Source: Rhizobium sp. RU36D
GTDB taxonomy: Bacteria > Pseudomonadota > Alphaproteobacteria > Rhizobiales > Rhizobiaceae
Direction of reading: 5' to 3'
Assembly: GCF_900176345.1 (NCBI RefSeq)
Contig: NZ_FWXU01000010.1
Location: 62,001-126,000 of the forward strand
DNA: 64,000 nucleotides
The notes beneath the pieces were generated by a model. That model saw only the letters and a list, made by a program, of their open reading frames with translations. It was not told where the DNA came from and made no database searches. Position numbers and translations under genes: made by a program. Positions 8,674 to 18,290 of the stretch are shown here, one piece after another. Positions within the stretch are counted from its first letter, which is position 1. The number at the start of each line of letters is the position of its first letter.

Positions 8674-10593
8674 GTGACATCAATGCCCGAGACGCCCTTG
8701 CTGGACCAGGTGAAGCTGCCGGCGGATCTTCGCCTTGTGAATGACCGCGACCTGCCGCAACTGGCCCGTGAACTGCGCGACGAGATGATCGACGCGGTCT
8801 CGAAGACCGGCGGCCATCTGGGCGCGGGGCTGGGCGTGGTGGAACTGACCATCGCCATCCACAAGGTTTTCGACACGCCCAGCGACCGGCTGATCTTTGA
8901 TGTCGGGCATCAGTGTTATCCGCACAAGATCCTGACCGGCCGCCGCGACCGCATTCGCACGCTGCGCCAGGAGGGTGGTCTCTCCGGCTTTACCCGCCGC
9001 GCGGAAAGCGAATACGACCCGTTTGGTGCCGCCCATTCATCGACATCGATCTCCGCCGGGCTCGGCATGGCCGTCGCCGCCGATCTCAGCAAGACCGACC
9101 GCAAGGTGATTGCCGTCATCGGCGATGGTGCGATGTCGGCGGGCATGGCCTATGAGGCCCTGAACAATGCGGGCGCACTCGATGCCCGGCTCATTGTGAT
9201 CCTCAACGACAACGACATGTCGATTGCGCCGCCAACCGGTGCCATGAGCGCCTATCTGGCGCGGCTGGCCTCGGGCCGGACCTATATGGGCTTCCGCGAC
9301 TTCGGCAAGAAACTGACCGCCTATCTGGGCAAGACCGTTGATCGCGCCATCACCCGCGCCGTCGAGCATGCGCGCGGCTACATGACCGGCGGCACCATGT
9401 TCGAGGAACTCGGCTTCTATCATATCGGTCCGATCGATGGTCATTCCTTCGATCACCTGCTGCCTGTGCTGCGCAATGTGCGCGACAACGGCAAGGGGCC
9501 GGTGCTGATCCATGTGGTGACGCAGAAGGGCAAAGGCTATGCGCCCGCAGAGGCCGCAGCCGACAAGTATCACGGCGTCAACAAGTTCGACGTCATCACC
9601 GGCGCCCAGGCCAAGGCCAAGCCAAATGCGCCGGCCTATACCTCCGTCTTTGCCGATGCGCTGGTGCAGGAAGCGACCCATGACGAGAAAATCGTCGGCA
9701 TCACCGCCGCCATGCCGTCCGGCACCGGGCTGGACAAGCTGGCTGAACTCTTCCCCAAGCGCACCTTCGATGTCGGCATTGCCGAGCAGCATGCGGTGAC
9801 CTTTGCGGCCGGCCTTGCGGCGGAGGGTTACAAGCCGTTCTGCGCGCTTTACTCCACCTTCCTGCAGCGTGGTTATGACCAGGTGGTGCATGACGTTGCG
9901 ATCCAGGGCCTGCCAGTGCGCTTCCCGATCGACCGCGCCGGCTTTGTCGGGGCTGATGGGCCAACCCATGCCGGTTCCTTCGATACCGGCTTCCTGGCAT
10001 CGCTGCCCGGCTTCGTTGTCATGGCCGCGGCGGACGAGGCGGAACTGAAGCACATGGTGCGCACCGCGGCGGCCTATGATGCCGGCCCGATCTCCTTCCG
10101 CTATCCGCGTGGCGAAGGCGTGGGCGTGCAACTGCCGGAGCGGGGCGAGATCCTGGAAATCGGCAAGGGCCGGGTGATGAAGCAGGGCTCCAAGGTAGCG
10201 CTGCTCTCCTTCGGCACGCGGCTGGCCGACAGCCTGCTTGCCGCGGAAGATCTCGATGCCGCGGGCCTGTCGACCACCGTGGCAGATGCCCGCTTCGCCA
10301 AGCCGCTGGATCACGAGCTCATTCGCCAGTTGGCCCGCAATCACGCTGTGCTGGTCACGGTCGAGGAAGGTGCCGTTGGCGGCTTCGGCAGCCAGGTCCT
10401 GCATTTCCTGGCCAGCGAGGGGCTGCTGGACAACGGGCTCAAGGTTCGGTCGCTCGCCCTGCCCGATGTCTGGATGGAACAGGCCAAGCCGGAAGCCATG
10501 TATGCCAAGGCCGGGCTCGACAGCGCCGGGATCGTCAAGACGGTGTTTGCCGCACTCGGTCAGAAGGCGATCGGCATCGGCGCCGCCGGCTGA
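8674..10593 (+). CDS. dxs: 1-deoxy-D-xylulose-5-phosphate synthase
   Basis: This thiamine-diphosphate enzyme joins pyruvate and glyceraldehyde 3-phosphate, the first step of the MEP isoprenoid pathway and also a feed into thiamine and pyridoxal synthesis. Length (639) and domain order match the family: an N-terminal ThDP domain with [18 protein letters not shown] (the GDG...N cofactor motif), a central pyrimidine-binding domain with [18 protein letters not shown] (catalytic Glu), and a C-terminal transketolase domain. The start is a GTG with GAGG nine bases upstream; an ATG three codons later is an alternative. A very strong hairpin lies 23 bases after the stop. tlyA, which I recall as its usual rhizobial neighbour, lies 7.7 kb away. 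Confidence 0.97.
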   Translation: MTSMPETPLLDQVKLPADLRLVNDRDLPQLARELRDEMIDAVSKTGGHLGAGLGVVELTIAIHKVFDTPSDRLIFDVGHQCYPHKILTGRRDRIRTLRQEGGLSGFTRRAESEYDPFGAAHSSTSISAGLGMAVAADLSKTDRKVIAVIGDGAMSAGMAYEALNNAGALDARLIVILNDNDMSIAPPTGAMSAYLARLASGRTYMGFRDFGKKLTAYLGKTVDRAITRAVEHARGYMTGGTMFEELGFYHIGPIDGHSFDHLLPVLRNVRDNGKGPVLIHVVTQKGKGYAPAEAAADKYHGVNKFDVITGAQAKAKPNAPAYTSVFADALVQEATHDEKIVGITAAMPSGTGLDKLAELFPKRTFDVGIAEQHAVTFAAGLAAEGYKPFCALYSTFLQRGYDQVVHDVAIQGLPVRFPIDRAGFVGADGPTHAGSFDTGFLASLPGFVVMAAADEAELKHMVRTAAAYDAGPISFRYPRGEGVGVQLPERGEILEIGKGRVMKQGSKVALLSFGTRLADSLLAAEDLDAAGLSTTVADARFAKPLDHELIRQLARNHAVLVTVEEGAVGGFGSQVLHFLASEGLLDNGLKVRSLALPDVWMEQAKPEAMYAKAGLDSAGIVKTVFAALGQKAIGIGAAG

Positions 10594-10615
10594 GAGCGAT
10601 ACATTCTCGACGTTG

Positions 10616-10693
10616 AAACCCGGACCGCCCGTGAACTTACCCCCGAAGTTGCGTTTCCAACTTCGGGGGTAAGTTCACGGGCGATCCGGGTTT
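10616..10693. terminator. Exceptionally long hairpin between dxs and the convergent gene
   Basis: Two 36-base arms (10616-10651 and 10658-10693) are reverse complements with a single mismatch, separated by a six-base loop. On the + strand the stem runs into TTTTATTTTT, so it can terminate dxs. It also lies just past the end of the convergent sorbosone dehydrogenase gene and may act on both. The stem is about three times longer than most intrinsic terminators in this window. Confidence 0.85.
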
Positions 10694-10704
10694 TATTTTT
10701 GGCA

Positions 10705-12207
10705 TCAGGGCTGCTGAGCCGGAGGTTGCACCGCCGCGGGGGCAATATCGGTTTGCGGCGGGGTTGTCGGCCCACCTGCGGGCGGCGGGTCAGCCGGGCT
10801 TGGTGCCGTGCCGGCGGCCTGGGCGCCGGCGGGCATTTGGTCGGTCGCCAGGGGTTCCGGGAGGGTCGAACCATCCGCATTGGCCACGCGCCAGACGGTA
10901 TTGCCGGCATCATCAGCCACGAGCAGCGCGCCGGTGCCATCGAAGCCGACGCCGACGGGACGTCCGCGCGCCCTGTCGCCGGAGATGAAGCCGGTCACCA
11001 CGTCAATCGCCATGCCAGCGGGCTTGCCGTTTTCAAAGGGCACATAGGCGACCTTGTATCCGTTGAAACTGGTGCGGTTCCAGCTGCCGTGCTCGCCAAT
11101 GAAGGCGCCGTTGGCATATTGCGCCGGCATGGCGGAGCCGTTGGTGAAAGCCAAGCCGAGGGCAGCGACATGGCTGGACAGGGCGTAATCCGGCACGAGG
11201 GCCTTTTCCACTAAATCAGGTCGCGGGGGATGCACTCTGTTATCGACGTGGTTGCCGAAATAGCTCCAGGGCCAGCCGTAGAAGCCGTTTTCCTGCACCG
11301 AGGTCATGTAGTCGGGCACCAGATTGGGACCCAGTTCATCCCGCTCGTTGATCACGGCCCAGAGCATGCCGCTTTCGGGGTTGAAGGCGAGGCCGTTGGG
11401 ATTGCGCAGGCCCGAGGCAAAGACCTTGGACGCCCCCGTCTGACGGTCAATCTGCCAGATCGCTGCCCTGCCCTTCTCCGCTTCCAGTCCTCGCTCTCCG
11501 GCATTGGAGTTCGACCCGACCGAAGCATAGAGGAAACGGCCATCGGGGCTGAGCGCGAGGTCCTTGGTCCAGTGGTGGTTGATCGGTCCGCCCGGCAGCG
11601 GGGTCAGGACCCGTGGTTCGGTTGCGATCTGGGTTTCTCCCAGCTTGTAGGGATAGGCGAGGATGGCATCGGCGGCGGCCACGTAGAGCGTGTCGCCGGC
11701 CCAGGCGACGCCGAAGGGCGACATCAGCTTGGTCAAGAGATCATGGCGTTCATCGACCGTTCCGTCGCGGTCGGTATCCCTGAGCAGCGTGATCAGGTTG
11801 CTCTCCTTGGAGGCACCGCCGCCGCCCTGCGCCATGGACATGATCAGGCCGCGGATGAAGTCCTTGGGGCGCTCCAACGGTTTTCCGCTGGGCGACTTGC
11901 CCTGCACAACCAGCACATCGCCATTCGGCAAGGTATGGACGGTGCGGGGATTGGCGAGATCCTTGGCGTAGACCGAAACCGTCAGACCCTCGGCCACAAC
12001 GGGCATCTCGCCTTCCTCCCAGCCAACGACCTCGGCGACCTTCATATCCGGCAGAAGCTCCGTCTGCGGCTCCGGCAACACAGGATCCGGGCCGATCTGC
12101 TGGTTGATGTCGAACGCTTCATCGGAATCGCTGCAGCCAGCAAGCGCCAGTGTCAGAACGGCTGTCGATGCGAGGATCAGCCTTTTGAATGTCGGACCTT
12201 GCATCAT
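10705..12207 (-). CDS. Sorbosone dehydrogenase-like (PQQ-dependent type) beta-propeller lipoprotein
   Basis: This 500-residue protein resembles the L-sorbosone/soluble aldose dehydrogenase beta-propeller family, which oxidise sugars with PQQ. Recognisable blocks are NPNGLAFNPESGMLWAVINERDE, NGFYGWPWSYFG and GEHGSWNRTSFNGYKV. The N-terminus is a lipoprotein signal with the lipobox LALAGC (Cys25), so it is probably anchored to a periplasm-facing membrane. The C-terminal 50 residues are a Pro/Ala-rich tail outside the propeller. GGAGGG precedes the start. It overlaps the upstream DUF2231 gene by four bases, so the two are translationally coupled. Substrate and real PQQ use are inferred from the family only. 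Confidence 0.85.
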   Translation of the reverse strand: MMQGPTFKRLILASTAVLTLALAGCSDSDEAFDINQQIGPDPVLPEPQTELLPDMKVAEVVGWEEGEMPVVAEGLTVSVYAKDLANPRTVHTLPNGDVLVVQGKSPSGKPLERPKDFIRGLIMSMAQGGGGASKESNLITLLRDTDRDGTVDERHDLLTKLMSPFGVAWAGDTLYVAAADAILAYPYKLGETQIATEPRVLTPLPGGPINHHWTKDLALSPDGRFLYASVGSNSNAGERGLEAEKGRAAIWQIDRQTGASKVFASGLRNPNGLAFNPESGMLWAVINERDELGPNLVPDYMTSVQENGFYGWPWSYFGNHVDNRVHPPRPDLVEKALVPDYALSSHVAALGLAFTNGSAMPAQYANGAFIGEHGSWNRTSFNGYKVAYVPFENGKPAGMAIDVVTGFISGDRARGRPVGVGFDGTGALLVADDAGNTVWRVANADGSTLPEPLATDQMPAGAQAAGTAPSPADPPPAGGPTTPPQTDIAPAAVQPPAQQP

Positions 12208-12644
12208 GCGACCCTCCAGAAGCTGAGCGCCCGGTAGCGCGCGGCGATCGTGACGGTGATCAGGATCAGGACAAAAGTGACGGCCGACAGGATCAGCCCG
12301 TTGGGCACAACCGCCGGCCAGCCATCGGCGGCATGGACCAGGCTGTTCAGAATGGCGAGGCAGAGGATGACGATGTAGATCAGGCTGGCGAGGAAGGAGG
12401 GCCTGAGGCCGCGGGTCCTGGGCCTGAAGATATCAATCAATCCCGCGACCAGGGCCAGTGCACCAAAGACGAGCCCGGCAAACAGCAGCCAGGACGAAAA
12501 ATGTTGCCACATCAGATGGGATGTCTGCCAATAGGCGATGTCCGTGATGAGGGCCAGCGTGAAGCAGACCAGCGGAAAGGGAACGAAGATCCCGGAGAAC
12601 GGATAGCTCCGCATCACCACGGGTTCGGCGTGGACGGTCGTCAT
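12204..12644 (-). CDS. DUF2231-type integral membrane protein
   Basis: This is a 146-residue protein with four predicted membrane helices and short loops. The pattern SGIFVPFPLVCFTLALITDIAYW at the N-terminus and NSLVHAADGW before the last helix are typical of DUF2231 proteins. These often sit beside genes for sugar-oxidising or redox enzymes and may bind heme or pass electrons. I use the ATG at 12644 (GAGG upstream) over the TTG at 12659. The ATGA overlap with the sorbosone dehydrogenase gene suggests that the pair work together, perhaps with this protein as membrane partner; that is inference. Confidence 0.85.
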   Translation of the reverse strand: MTTVHAEPVVMRSYPFSGIFVPFPLVCFTLALITDIAYWQTSHLMWQHFSSWLLFAGLVFGALALVAGLIDIFRPRTRGLRPSFLASLIYIVILCLAILNSLVHAADGWPAVVPNGLILSAVTFVLILITVTIAARYRALSFWRVA

Positions 12645-12759
12645 GTAGGCGCGCCTCAAATCTACAGGTTGTCGGTGGACCCATACGGCTCAAGGCCAGG
12701 TTTTGTTCCCTGCGCTCCGCTTTTCCTGATTTCGAGGCATCGGCGACTGCAAAATATAA

Positions 12760-12786
12760 CGGGCCCGGCGCATGACGCCGGGCCCG
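12760..12786 (-). terminator. Intrinsic terminator of the CHASE3-type MCP gene
   Basis: An 11-bp perfect GC stem (12760-12770 with 12776-12786, loop CATGA) lies 30 bases beyond the MCP stop. Read on the minus strand it is followed by a T-rich TTATATTTT tail. Confidence 0.85.
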
Positions 12787-12816
12787 CATGTATCTGGTAC
12801 CATGATCAGAAGCGGA

Positions 12817-14766
12817 TCAGAATTCCGACCATTCCTGCTTGACCGCAGCGGCAGAGGACTGACCGCCGCCGAAGGCCTTGGTGAGGCGACCGGCCAGCGC
12901 ACGGGCCGGCGAGGCAACGGGCGCAGACGCGCGGTGCGCGGGCTGCGGTGTCGCCGCCCGTGTGGGCTGGTGAGTAGCCGAACCGCCAAAGCGGAACTGC
13001 CGCAACAGGTCGTTCAGGGCGCCGGCTTCCGAAGCGAGCGTATGGCTGGCGGCCGTCTGTTCCTCGACCATGGCGGCATTCTGCTGCGTGCCCTGGTCCA
13101 TGGAGTTGACGGCGGTGTTGATCTCCTGCAGGCCGGTGGACTGTTCGCGGCTGGCGGTGACGATGGCCGCGACATGGCCGCTGATTTCCTGCACGGCAAC
13201 CACGATCTTCTGCAGTTCCGTGCCGGTCTCGTCGACCAGGGCCACGCCGGCTTCCACCTGGGCGCTGGAGGTCGAGATCAGTGCCTTGATCTCCTTGGCC
13301 GCCTTGGCAGACCGCTGGGCGAGCTCACGAACTTCCTGGGCAACTACAGCAAAGCCCTTGCCGGCTTCACCGGCACGCGCCGCCTCTACGCCGGCATTGA
13401 GCGCCAGCAGGTTGGTCTGGAAGGCGATGTCTTCGATCACGCCGATGATGTTGCCGATTTCGCCGGAGGATTTTTCGATCTGCGTCATCGCGGAGACGGC
13501 GTTCTGCACCACATTGCCGGAGCGCTCGGCGCCTTCGCGGGTGCTGGCCACCAGTTGGCCGACATCCTCGGCGCGCTTGGCGGTATCCTTGACCGTCTTC
13601 GTCACCTGCTCCAGCGCGGCTGCGGTCTCTTCAACCGAGGCGGCCTGCTGTTCGGTGCGCTTGGCGAGATCGTCGGCCGAAGCGCGGATTTCCGCGGCGC
13701 CGGCATTGATGGCCGCGGCATTGTCGCCCACGGTCTTGAGTGCCTGTTCCAGCTTTTCCAGCGAGTTGTTAAAGTTGACGCGCAGCGCGTCGAGCTGCGG
13801 CGCAAAGCCCCTGTCGATGCGCACGCCGACATTGCCATCGGCGAGCGCGGCCAGGCCGGCTGCCAGTTCCTGCACGGCAAACGATACCTCCTCGGCTTCG
13901 CGGGCCTTCTCCGCTTCCGATGCGCGTCGGTCCTCCTCCGACTTGCGGCGCATGGCATCGGTTTCGCCCGAAAGGCGCAGCTTCTCGACGGCGGCATCCT
14001 TGAACACCATGACGGCCTTTGCCATGCGGCCCACTTCGTCGCCACGATCCTGCGCGGGAACGTCGATATCGTGCTGGCCATCGGCGAGGCGTGACATGGC
14101 GTCGGTCATGCCGACGATCGGCGTGACGATCGACCGCGACAGCAGCCAGATCAACACAACGGCAACACCGCCCGCGACAGCGCCACCCAGCAACAATGCC
14201 AGTTCCAGATTGGCATGGGCACTTTCCTGCGCCCGGTGGTTCTGGGCCGACTTTTCGGCGACATAGGCCTTGATCTTGGCGGCCGCCTCGCGGAAGGCGT
14301 CAAGCTGGCCCTTCGAGGCGTTGCGGCCGATCTCGATGATCTCGGAAATCGGGGCTTCCGTCGTCTTGCGGGCGGCGAGCTGCGGCTCGGTCAACTCTTT
14401 GTGGAATACATCGGCAGCGTTCTTCATCGCATCGAGCGCGGCGATCAGCGTGGCGTCGCCAGCGGCGACCTGCCTTGCCTCGGCGATGTAGTTCAGCATT
14501 TTTTCGCGGTGGGCGAAGACGTCCTTGTAGGTGCTGTCGCTGCGAAACAGCAGGAAGCCGCGCTGGTTGACCGCCTGCTCGAGCATGGATTCCAGGGCGT
14601 TATCCGAAAGGATCAGGATCTTTTCCTGTTGCTGCTGAGCAAGGGCCGCCTGCTTGGCGTTGTAGGCCTGCCAGAACACAACGGCGGATGCCACGAAGCA
14701 GCCGGCCATGATGGCACAGAAGGTGAGGATGAGTTTGTGGCTCAGGGAGACGTTCTTGAGAGACAT
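12817..14766 (-). CDS. Methyl-accepting chemotaxis protein, CHASE3-like sensor, EWSEF tail
   Basis: This is a 649-residue transmembrane chemoreceptor. TM1 is near residues 12-34, and a periplasmic helical region (about 35-190) has the [11 protein letters not shown] pattern of CHASE3 sensors. TM2 is followed by HAMP, a linker and a cytoplasmic signalling domain with the highly conserved hairpin tip [36 protein letters not shown]. It would control CheA activity and flagellar rotation. The last five residues are EWSEF, an aromatic-x-x-aromatic pentapeptide of the type that tethers CheR/CheB. The C-terminal region is rich in Ala/Pro before the tail, as expected for a flexible tether. Ligand unknown. 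Confidence 0.93.
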   Translation of the reverse strand: MSLKNVSLSHKLILTFCAIMAGCFVASAVVFWQAYNAKQAALAQQQQEKILILSDNALESMLEQAVNQRGFLLFRSDSTYKDVFAHREKMLNYIAEARQVAAGDATLIAALDAMKNAADVFHKELTEPQLAARKTTEAPISEIIEIGRNASKGQLDAFREAAAKIKAYVAEKSAQNHRAQESAHANLELALLLGGAVAGGVAVVLIWLLSRSIVTPIVGMTDAMSRLADGQHDIDVPAQDRGDEVGRMAKAVMVFKDAAVEKLRLSGETDAMRRKSEEDRRASEAEKAREAEEVSFAVQELAAGLAALADGNVGVRIDRGFAPQLDALRVNFNNSLEKLEQALKTVGDNAAAINAGAAEIRASADDLAKRTEQQAASVEETAAALEQVTKTVKDTAKRAEDVGQLVASTREGAERSGNVVQNAVSAMTQIEKSSGEIGNIIGVIEDIAFQTNLLALNAGVEAARAGEAGKGFAVVAQEVRELAQRSAKAAKEIKALISTSSAQVEAGVALVDETGTELQKIVVAVQEISGHVAAIVTASREQSTGLQEINTAVNSMDQGTQQNAAMVEEQTAASHTLASEAGALNDLLRQFRFGGSATHQPTRAATPQPAHRASAPVASPARALAGRLTKAFGGGQSSAAAVKQEWSEF

Positions 14767-14976
14767 GTCGCCTTACTTTCTCGCTTTGGGAGGACAAGCG
14801 ACCGCGCACGCGCAGATGCCCGCGCGCGGATAGGAGGAGGAACATGATGCGGTTCGGCCCGGGGCGCTGCCGTCATGGCGCACCGGTCAAGAGAGGCGTG
14901 TCCGGCAATCCGCCGCACATTGCCACGACGTGACTAACGAAACGTTTGCGTAAACTAAAATATTAGCTTGGCGGAA

Positions 14977-15984
14977 TCAATTCAGGTCGGTCGGCACCAC
15001 CAGCAGGATATGCAGGTCCTTTTCCGGATAAAAATCGGTCGCCGTCATTTCGAAGGTGGTGGGGCCGACCTTCTTCACGTTCTGGCCGCAGAAGCTGATA
15101 TAATGGTTGGGGCTGCCCTTATCGACGGTCAGCTTGAACTTCTCGATCGGTCCCGACCAGTTGGCACCCGTCGTCAGGATGTAGGAGAGCCAGCGCTCGA
15201 AATAATATTTGCCGGCATCCGGGTTCTGCTCCTTCTCCAGCTTTGCCGCCGTCTTCATGAAGGCATCGTCGATGCAGTAGCGTTCCTTGTATTCATTATA
15301 GAAATCGGTCGGCTTACCATCCTGGATGAAGACCATGGCCACGGTGCCACCCACGCTCGGGCGGTAGCGATGGCTGACGGAAACCTTGGAGTCGCCCGGA
15401 AACGTCGTCTTCCACCAGAAGACCGACTTCAGCGTCCAGAGCGGATAATATTCCGGCTTCACCGGGGCGCCTTCCGAACTATAGGCGGCGTTGACAATGA
15501 TGCCGCGGGTCTCCCAGTCCTTCTGCACCGCCTCGGGCAGGTTGGCGATCTGGGTGATCGCCTTCTGGCTGACCGGCATCAGGGATACGCCGGCCGCGAC
15601 GATGTCGTCGGTCACGTCGATGCCGCTGACGGTCGCGCGCTGCTGCAGCTTGGGCTCGATCGGCTTGCCGTCCTGGGACACCGTGAAGCCCATGAAGTTG
15701 TCGCTTTCTGTGTCATCCATGCCGCCCATGAATTCCATGCTGCCGCCGATCTCTGGCATGGGAAAGGCAACGACCGTTTCGAGGTCGGTCTCCGCTTCGT
15801 TGCGGAACACATAGTCGACGCGGACCTCCTTTTCGGAGATGAACAGGTCCTCGCTTTCCATGGCGATGTTTTCCTGGCGGGTGAAGACCAACCCGCCGGC
15901 ATCGAGAACCGCCGTCGTATCGTTTGCCCAGACTGGCATTGCGAAAAGCTGCGCTGCCAACAACGCCAAGACAGACTTTCTCAT
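14977..15984 (-). CDS. DUF4424 domain secreted protein
   Basis: This is a 335-residue protein with a Sec signal peptide (MRKSVLALLAAQLFAMPVWA) followed by the DUF4424 hallmark: GGLVFTRQENIAMESEDLFIS and FRNEAETDLETVVAFPMPEI. The family is common in Rhizobiaceae and has no known function; the predicted location is periplasmic. A conserved Trp/Cys-containing C-terminal part includes YCIDDAF. The gene sits alone between two MCP genes on the same strand. The 210 bases to the upstream MCP contain AT-rich sequence (around 14950) likely to carry the MCP promoter. Confidence 0.9.
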   Translation of the reverse strand: MRKSVLALLAAQLFAMPVWANDTTAVLDAGGLVFTRQENIAMESEDLFISEKEVRVDYVFRNEAETDLETVVAFPMPEIGGSMEFMGGMDDTESDNFMGFTVSQDGKPIEPKLQQRATVSGIDVTDDIVAAGVSLMPVSQKAITQIANLPEAVQKDWETRGIIVNAAYSSEGAPVKPEYYPLWTLKSVFWWKTTFPGDSKVSVSHRYRPSVGGTVAMVFIQDGKPTDFYNEYKERYCIDDAFMKTAAKLEKEQNPDAGKYYFERWLSYILTTGANWSGPIEKFKLTVDKGSPNHYISFCGQNVKKVGPTTFEMTATDFYPEKDLHILLVVPTDLN

Positions 15985-16097
15985 CGCCGATATCCCCCTT
16001 CAATCACCCGCTTCGAGCCTTTGCGGAATTAGAGGCCATTCCCGGGATGAGTCAATCTGGTGGCATGGCCATATCAGGGCCTTTCCAGCACAACAGA

Positions 16098-16127
16098 GAG
16101 GCCGCGAATCTGTGGATACGCGGCCTC
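16098..16127 (-). terminator. Probable terminator of the 4HB-type MCP gene
   Basis: A nine-base perfect GC stem (16098-16106 with 16119-16127) lies about 30 bases beyond the MCP stop. No clear T-run follows, so the call is moderate. Confidence 0.5.
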
Positions 16128-16159
16128 GGTCAATTGTCCTGTGGGGAGCAGTCGGGGCT

Positions 16160-18070
16160 TTAGAACTCCGACCATTCCTCCTTCAGCGCGGTGTTTCCGG
16201 CGACCGCCGGCATGGGGCGGCGGGCAGGTTGGCTGGCCTGCGGGCGCGAGGCCGGGCGTGACGCCGCGAGGGCTGGCTGGGCATGACCGCCCGGCAGACG
16301 GAACTGGCCCACCAATTCGCGCAGGCGCGCCGCTTCCGAGGCAAGGGCAGCCGAGGCCGCGGTGGACTGCTCCACCATCGCCGCATTCTGCTGCGTCGTC
16401 TGGTCCATCTGGTTGACCGCCGTGTTGACCTCTGCCAGGCCCGTCGACTGCTCGCGGGCCGAGACCGCAATCGCATCCATCAGCCCGTTGATCTGCACGA
16501 CATAGTCGCCGATCGCCTTCAGCGCCGTGCCGGTCTCGCCGACCAGCGACACGCCGGAACTGACCTGCGTGCTCGAGGCCGTGATCAGCGCCTTGATCTC
16601 CTTGGCCGCCTGGGCGGAGCGCTGGGCCAGTTCGCGCACTTCCTGGGCGACGACCGCAAAGCCCTTGCCGGCTTCACCAGCACGCGCTGCCTCGACACCG
16701 GCGTTCAGCGCCAAGAGGTTGGTCTGGAAGGCGATCTCGTCGATCACGCCGATGATGTTGGAGATCTGCTGCGAGCTATCCTCGATGCGCTTCATCGCAT
16801 CGACGGCTTGCGACACGACCTGTGCAGACTTGGCGGCATTCTGGTTGGCGAGCACCGCGACGCTGCGGGCTTCTTCGGTGCGCTGCGAGGAGTTGCGGAC
16901 GTTGACGGTGATCTCGTCCAGGGCTGCGGCCGTTTCTTCCAGGGCGGCGGCCTGCTGCTCGGTGCGCTTCGACAGGTCGTTGGCGCCATCGGAAATCTCG
17001 CGGGTGCCGCTGTCGATACTGGTGACCGTATTCAGGACCGAACCGATGGTCTGGGCAAGCTGCTGCAGGGAGGCATTGAAGTTCTGGCGCAGCGGCTCGT
17101 AATCGGCGGCGAAGGCTTCGTTCAGCTGGAAGGAAATGTCACCGGAGGCAAGGCGCTGCAACGCATCTCCAAGGCTTTCCGTCGCAAAGCGAAGCTTCTG
17201 GGCCTCCTCTTCGACACGGCGCTGGTTTGCAATGCGGGTGGCCTCGGTTTCGCCACGCGCCACAGCGGCGGCGTCTTCCAACTGCTTGTTGGCAATCGCA
17301 TTCTGGCGGAAGACCTCAACGGCCGACGCCATATCGCCGATTTCATCCTGGCGGCCGGAATACGGGATCTCGGTGGCGGTATCGCCGCTCGACAGGTTCT
17401 TCATGGCGTCGGTGATGCGATTGACCGGGTTTGCGACGCCCTTGATGGCAAAGAGGATCGAGCCGATGGCAATGATGGCGGAAAGTGCGCCAAGGCCGAT
17501 CATCAACAGGATCATATTGGCATAGGTGTCTTCGCTGGATGTGACATAGCCACCGGCGCGTTCAATGACATAGGCGACGAGTTCGTCGACTTTAGCATTC
17601 ACTACGCCGGTCTGGGCTGCCATGTCACCCTTGAAAAGAGCAACGGCCTCGGCGAGATTGCCTTCTGCCTGCAGCTTTACCATGCCTTCGGCCATCTGCA
17701 GATACTTGCCGGCTTCGGCTTTCACCGCATCAATGAGTTGGCGCCCTTTTTCCGTCCGGACACCGGCGTCATAATCAGCGATGGCCTTGTTCATGTCGGC
17801 CTTCCGGTCTGCGATGAATTTGACTTCAGCCGCCACTTCCTCTGGTGTCGTCGCTAGCAATTCCTTGGCATAGCCCAGACGAATGAGATTGAAATTGCCC
17901 TTGATCTCGCGGGCGGTGACCATGCGCTGCATCCAGTATTCGCCAATCTCAGTTGTATTGGCTTGAAGCCGGGACATTCCGGAGAGGGACATAACCGATA
18001 GGGCGAGAATAGCGGCAGTCAACAACCCAACCATGCTGATAAGGGCCGTCTTGATCGTCGGTCTTTTCAT
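16160..18070 (-). CDS. Methyl-accepting chemotaxis protein, four-helix-bundle sensor, EWSEF tail
   Basis: This is a 636-residue chemoreceptor. A positively charged start MKRPTIKTALIS leads into TM1. A periplasmic four-helix-bundle domain (about residues 35-190; EIGEYWMQRMVTAREI is typical of the 4HB_MCP family) is followed by TM2, HAMP and the MA signalling domain with [28 protein letters not shown]. It ends in EWSEF like the MCP at 12817-14766. I start at 18070, where GGAG lies seven bases upstream; the frame is open 22 codons further. The C-terminal third is nearly identical in wording to the other MCPs here, while the sensor is unrelated, indicating domain shuffling or old duplication. Confidence 0.93.
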   Translation of the reverse strand: MKRPTIKTALISMVGLLTAAILALSVMSLSGMSRLQANTTEIGEYWMQRMVTAREIKGNFNLIRLGYAKELLATTPEEVAAEVKFIADRKADMNKAIADYDAGVRTEKGRQLIDAVKAEAGKYLQMAEGMVKLQAEGNLAEAVALFKGDMAAQTGVVNAKVDELVAYVIERAGGYVTSSEDTYANMILLMIGLGALSAIIAIGSILFAIKGVANPVNRITDAMKNLSSGDTATEIPYSGRQDEIGDMASAVEVFRQNAIANKQLEDAAAVARGETEATRIANQRRVEEEAQKLRFATESLGDALQRLASGDISFQLNEAFAADYEPLRQNFNASLQQLAQTIGSVLNTVTSIDSGTREISDGANDLSKRTEQQAAALEETAAALDEITVNVRNSSQRTEEARSVAVLANQNAAKSAQVVSQAVDAMKRIEDSSQQISNIIGVIDEIAFQTNLLALNAGVEAARAGEAGKGFAVVAQEVRELAQRSAQAAKEIKALITASSTQVSSGVSLVGETGTALKAIGDYVVQINGLMDAIAVSAREQSTGLAEVNTAVNQMDQTTQQNAAMVEQSTAASAALASEAARLRELVGQFRLPGGHAQPALAASRPASRPQASQPARRPMPAVAGNTALKEEWSEF

Positions 18071-18290
18071 AGGATATCTCCGGGATTTCTGCAGAACCAG
18101 TTTCGGGCGACCGTGATCAAAGAAGAAACAAATCAAGGCACCCTTGAATAATCAGCATAATATCGATTCGGATTAATAAGTGCCTAAAGCCTAATATTTT
18201 AAACAACTAACCAACCTCACAGACGCGTGATCGCGACCGGTGGCCAACAAAATGCTTGCATCGCAGCGCCTGGACCGCCATTGACAGGCC

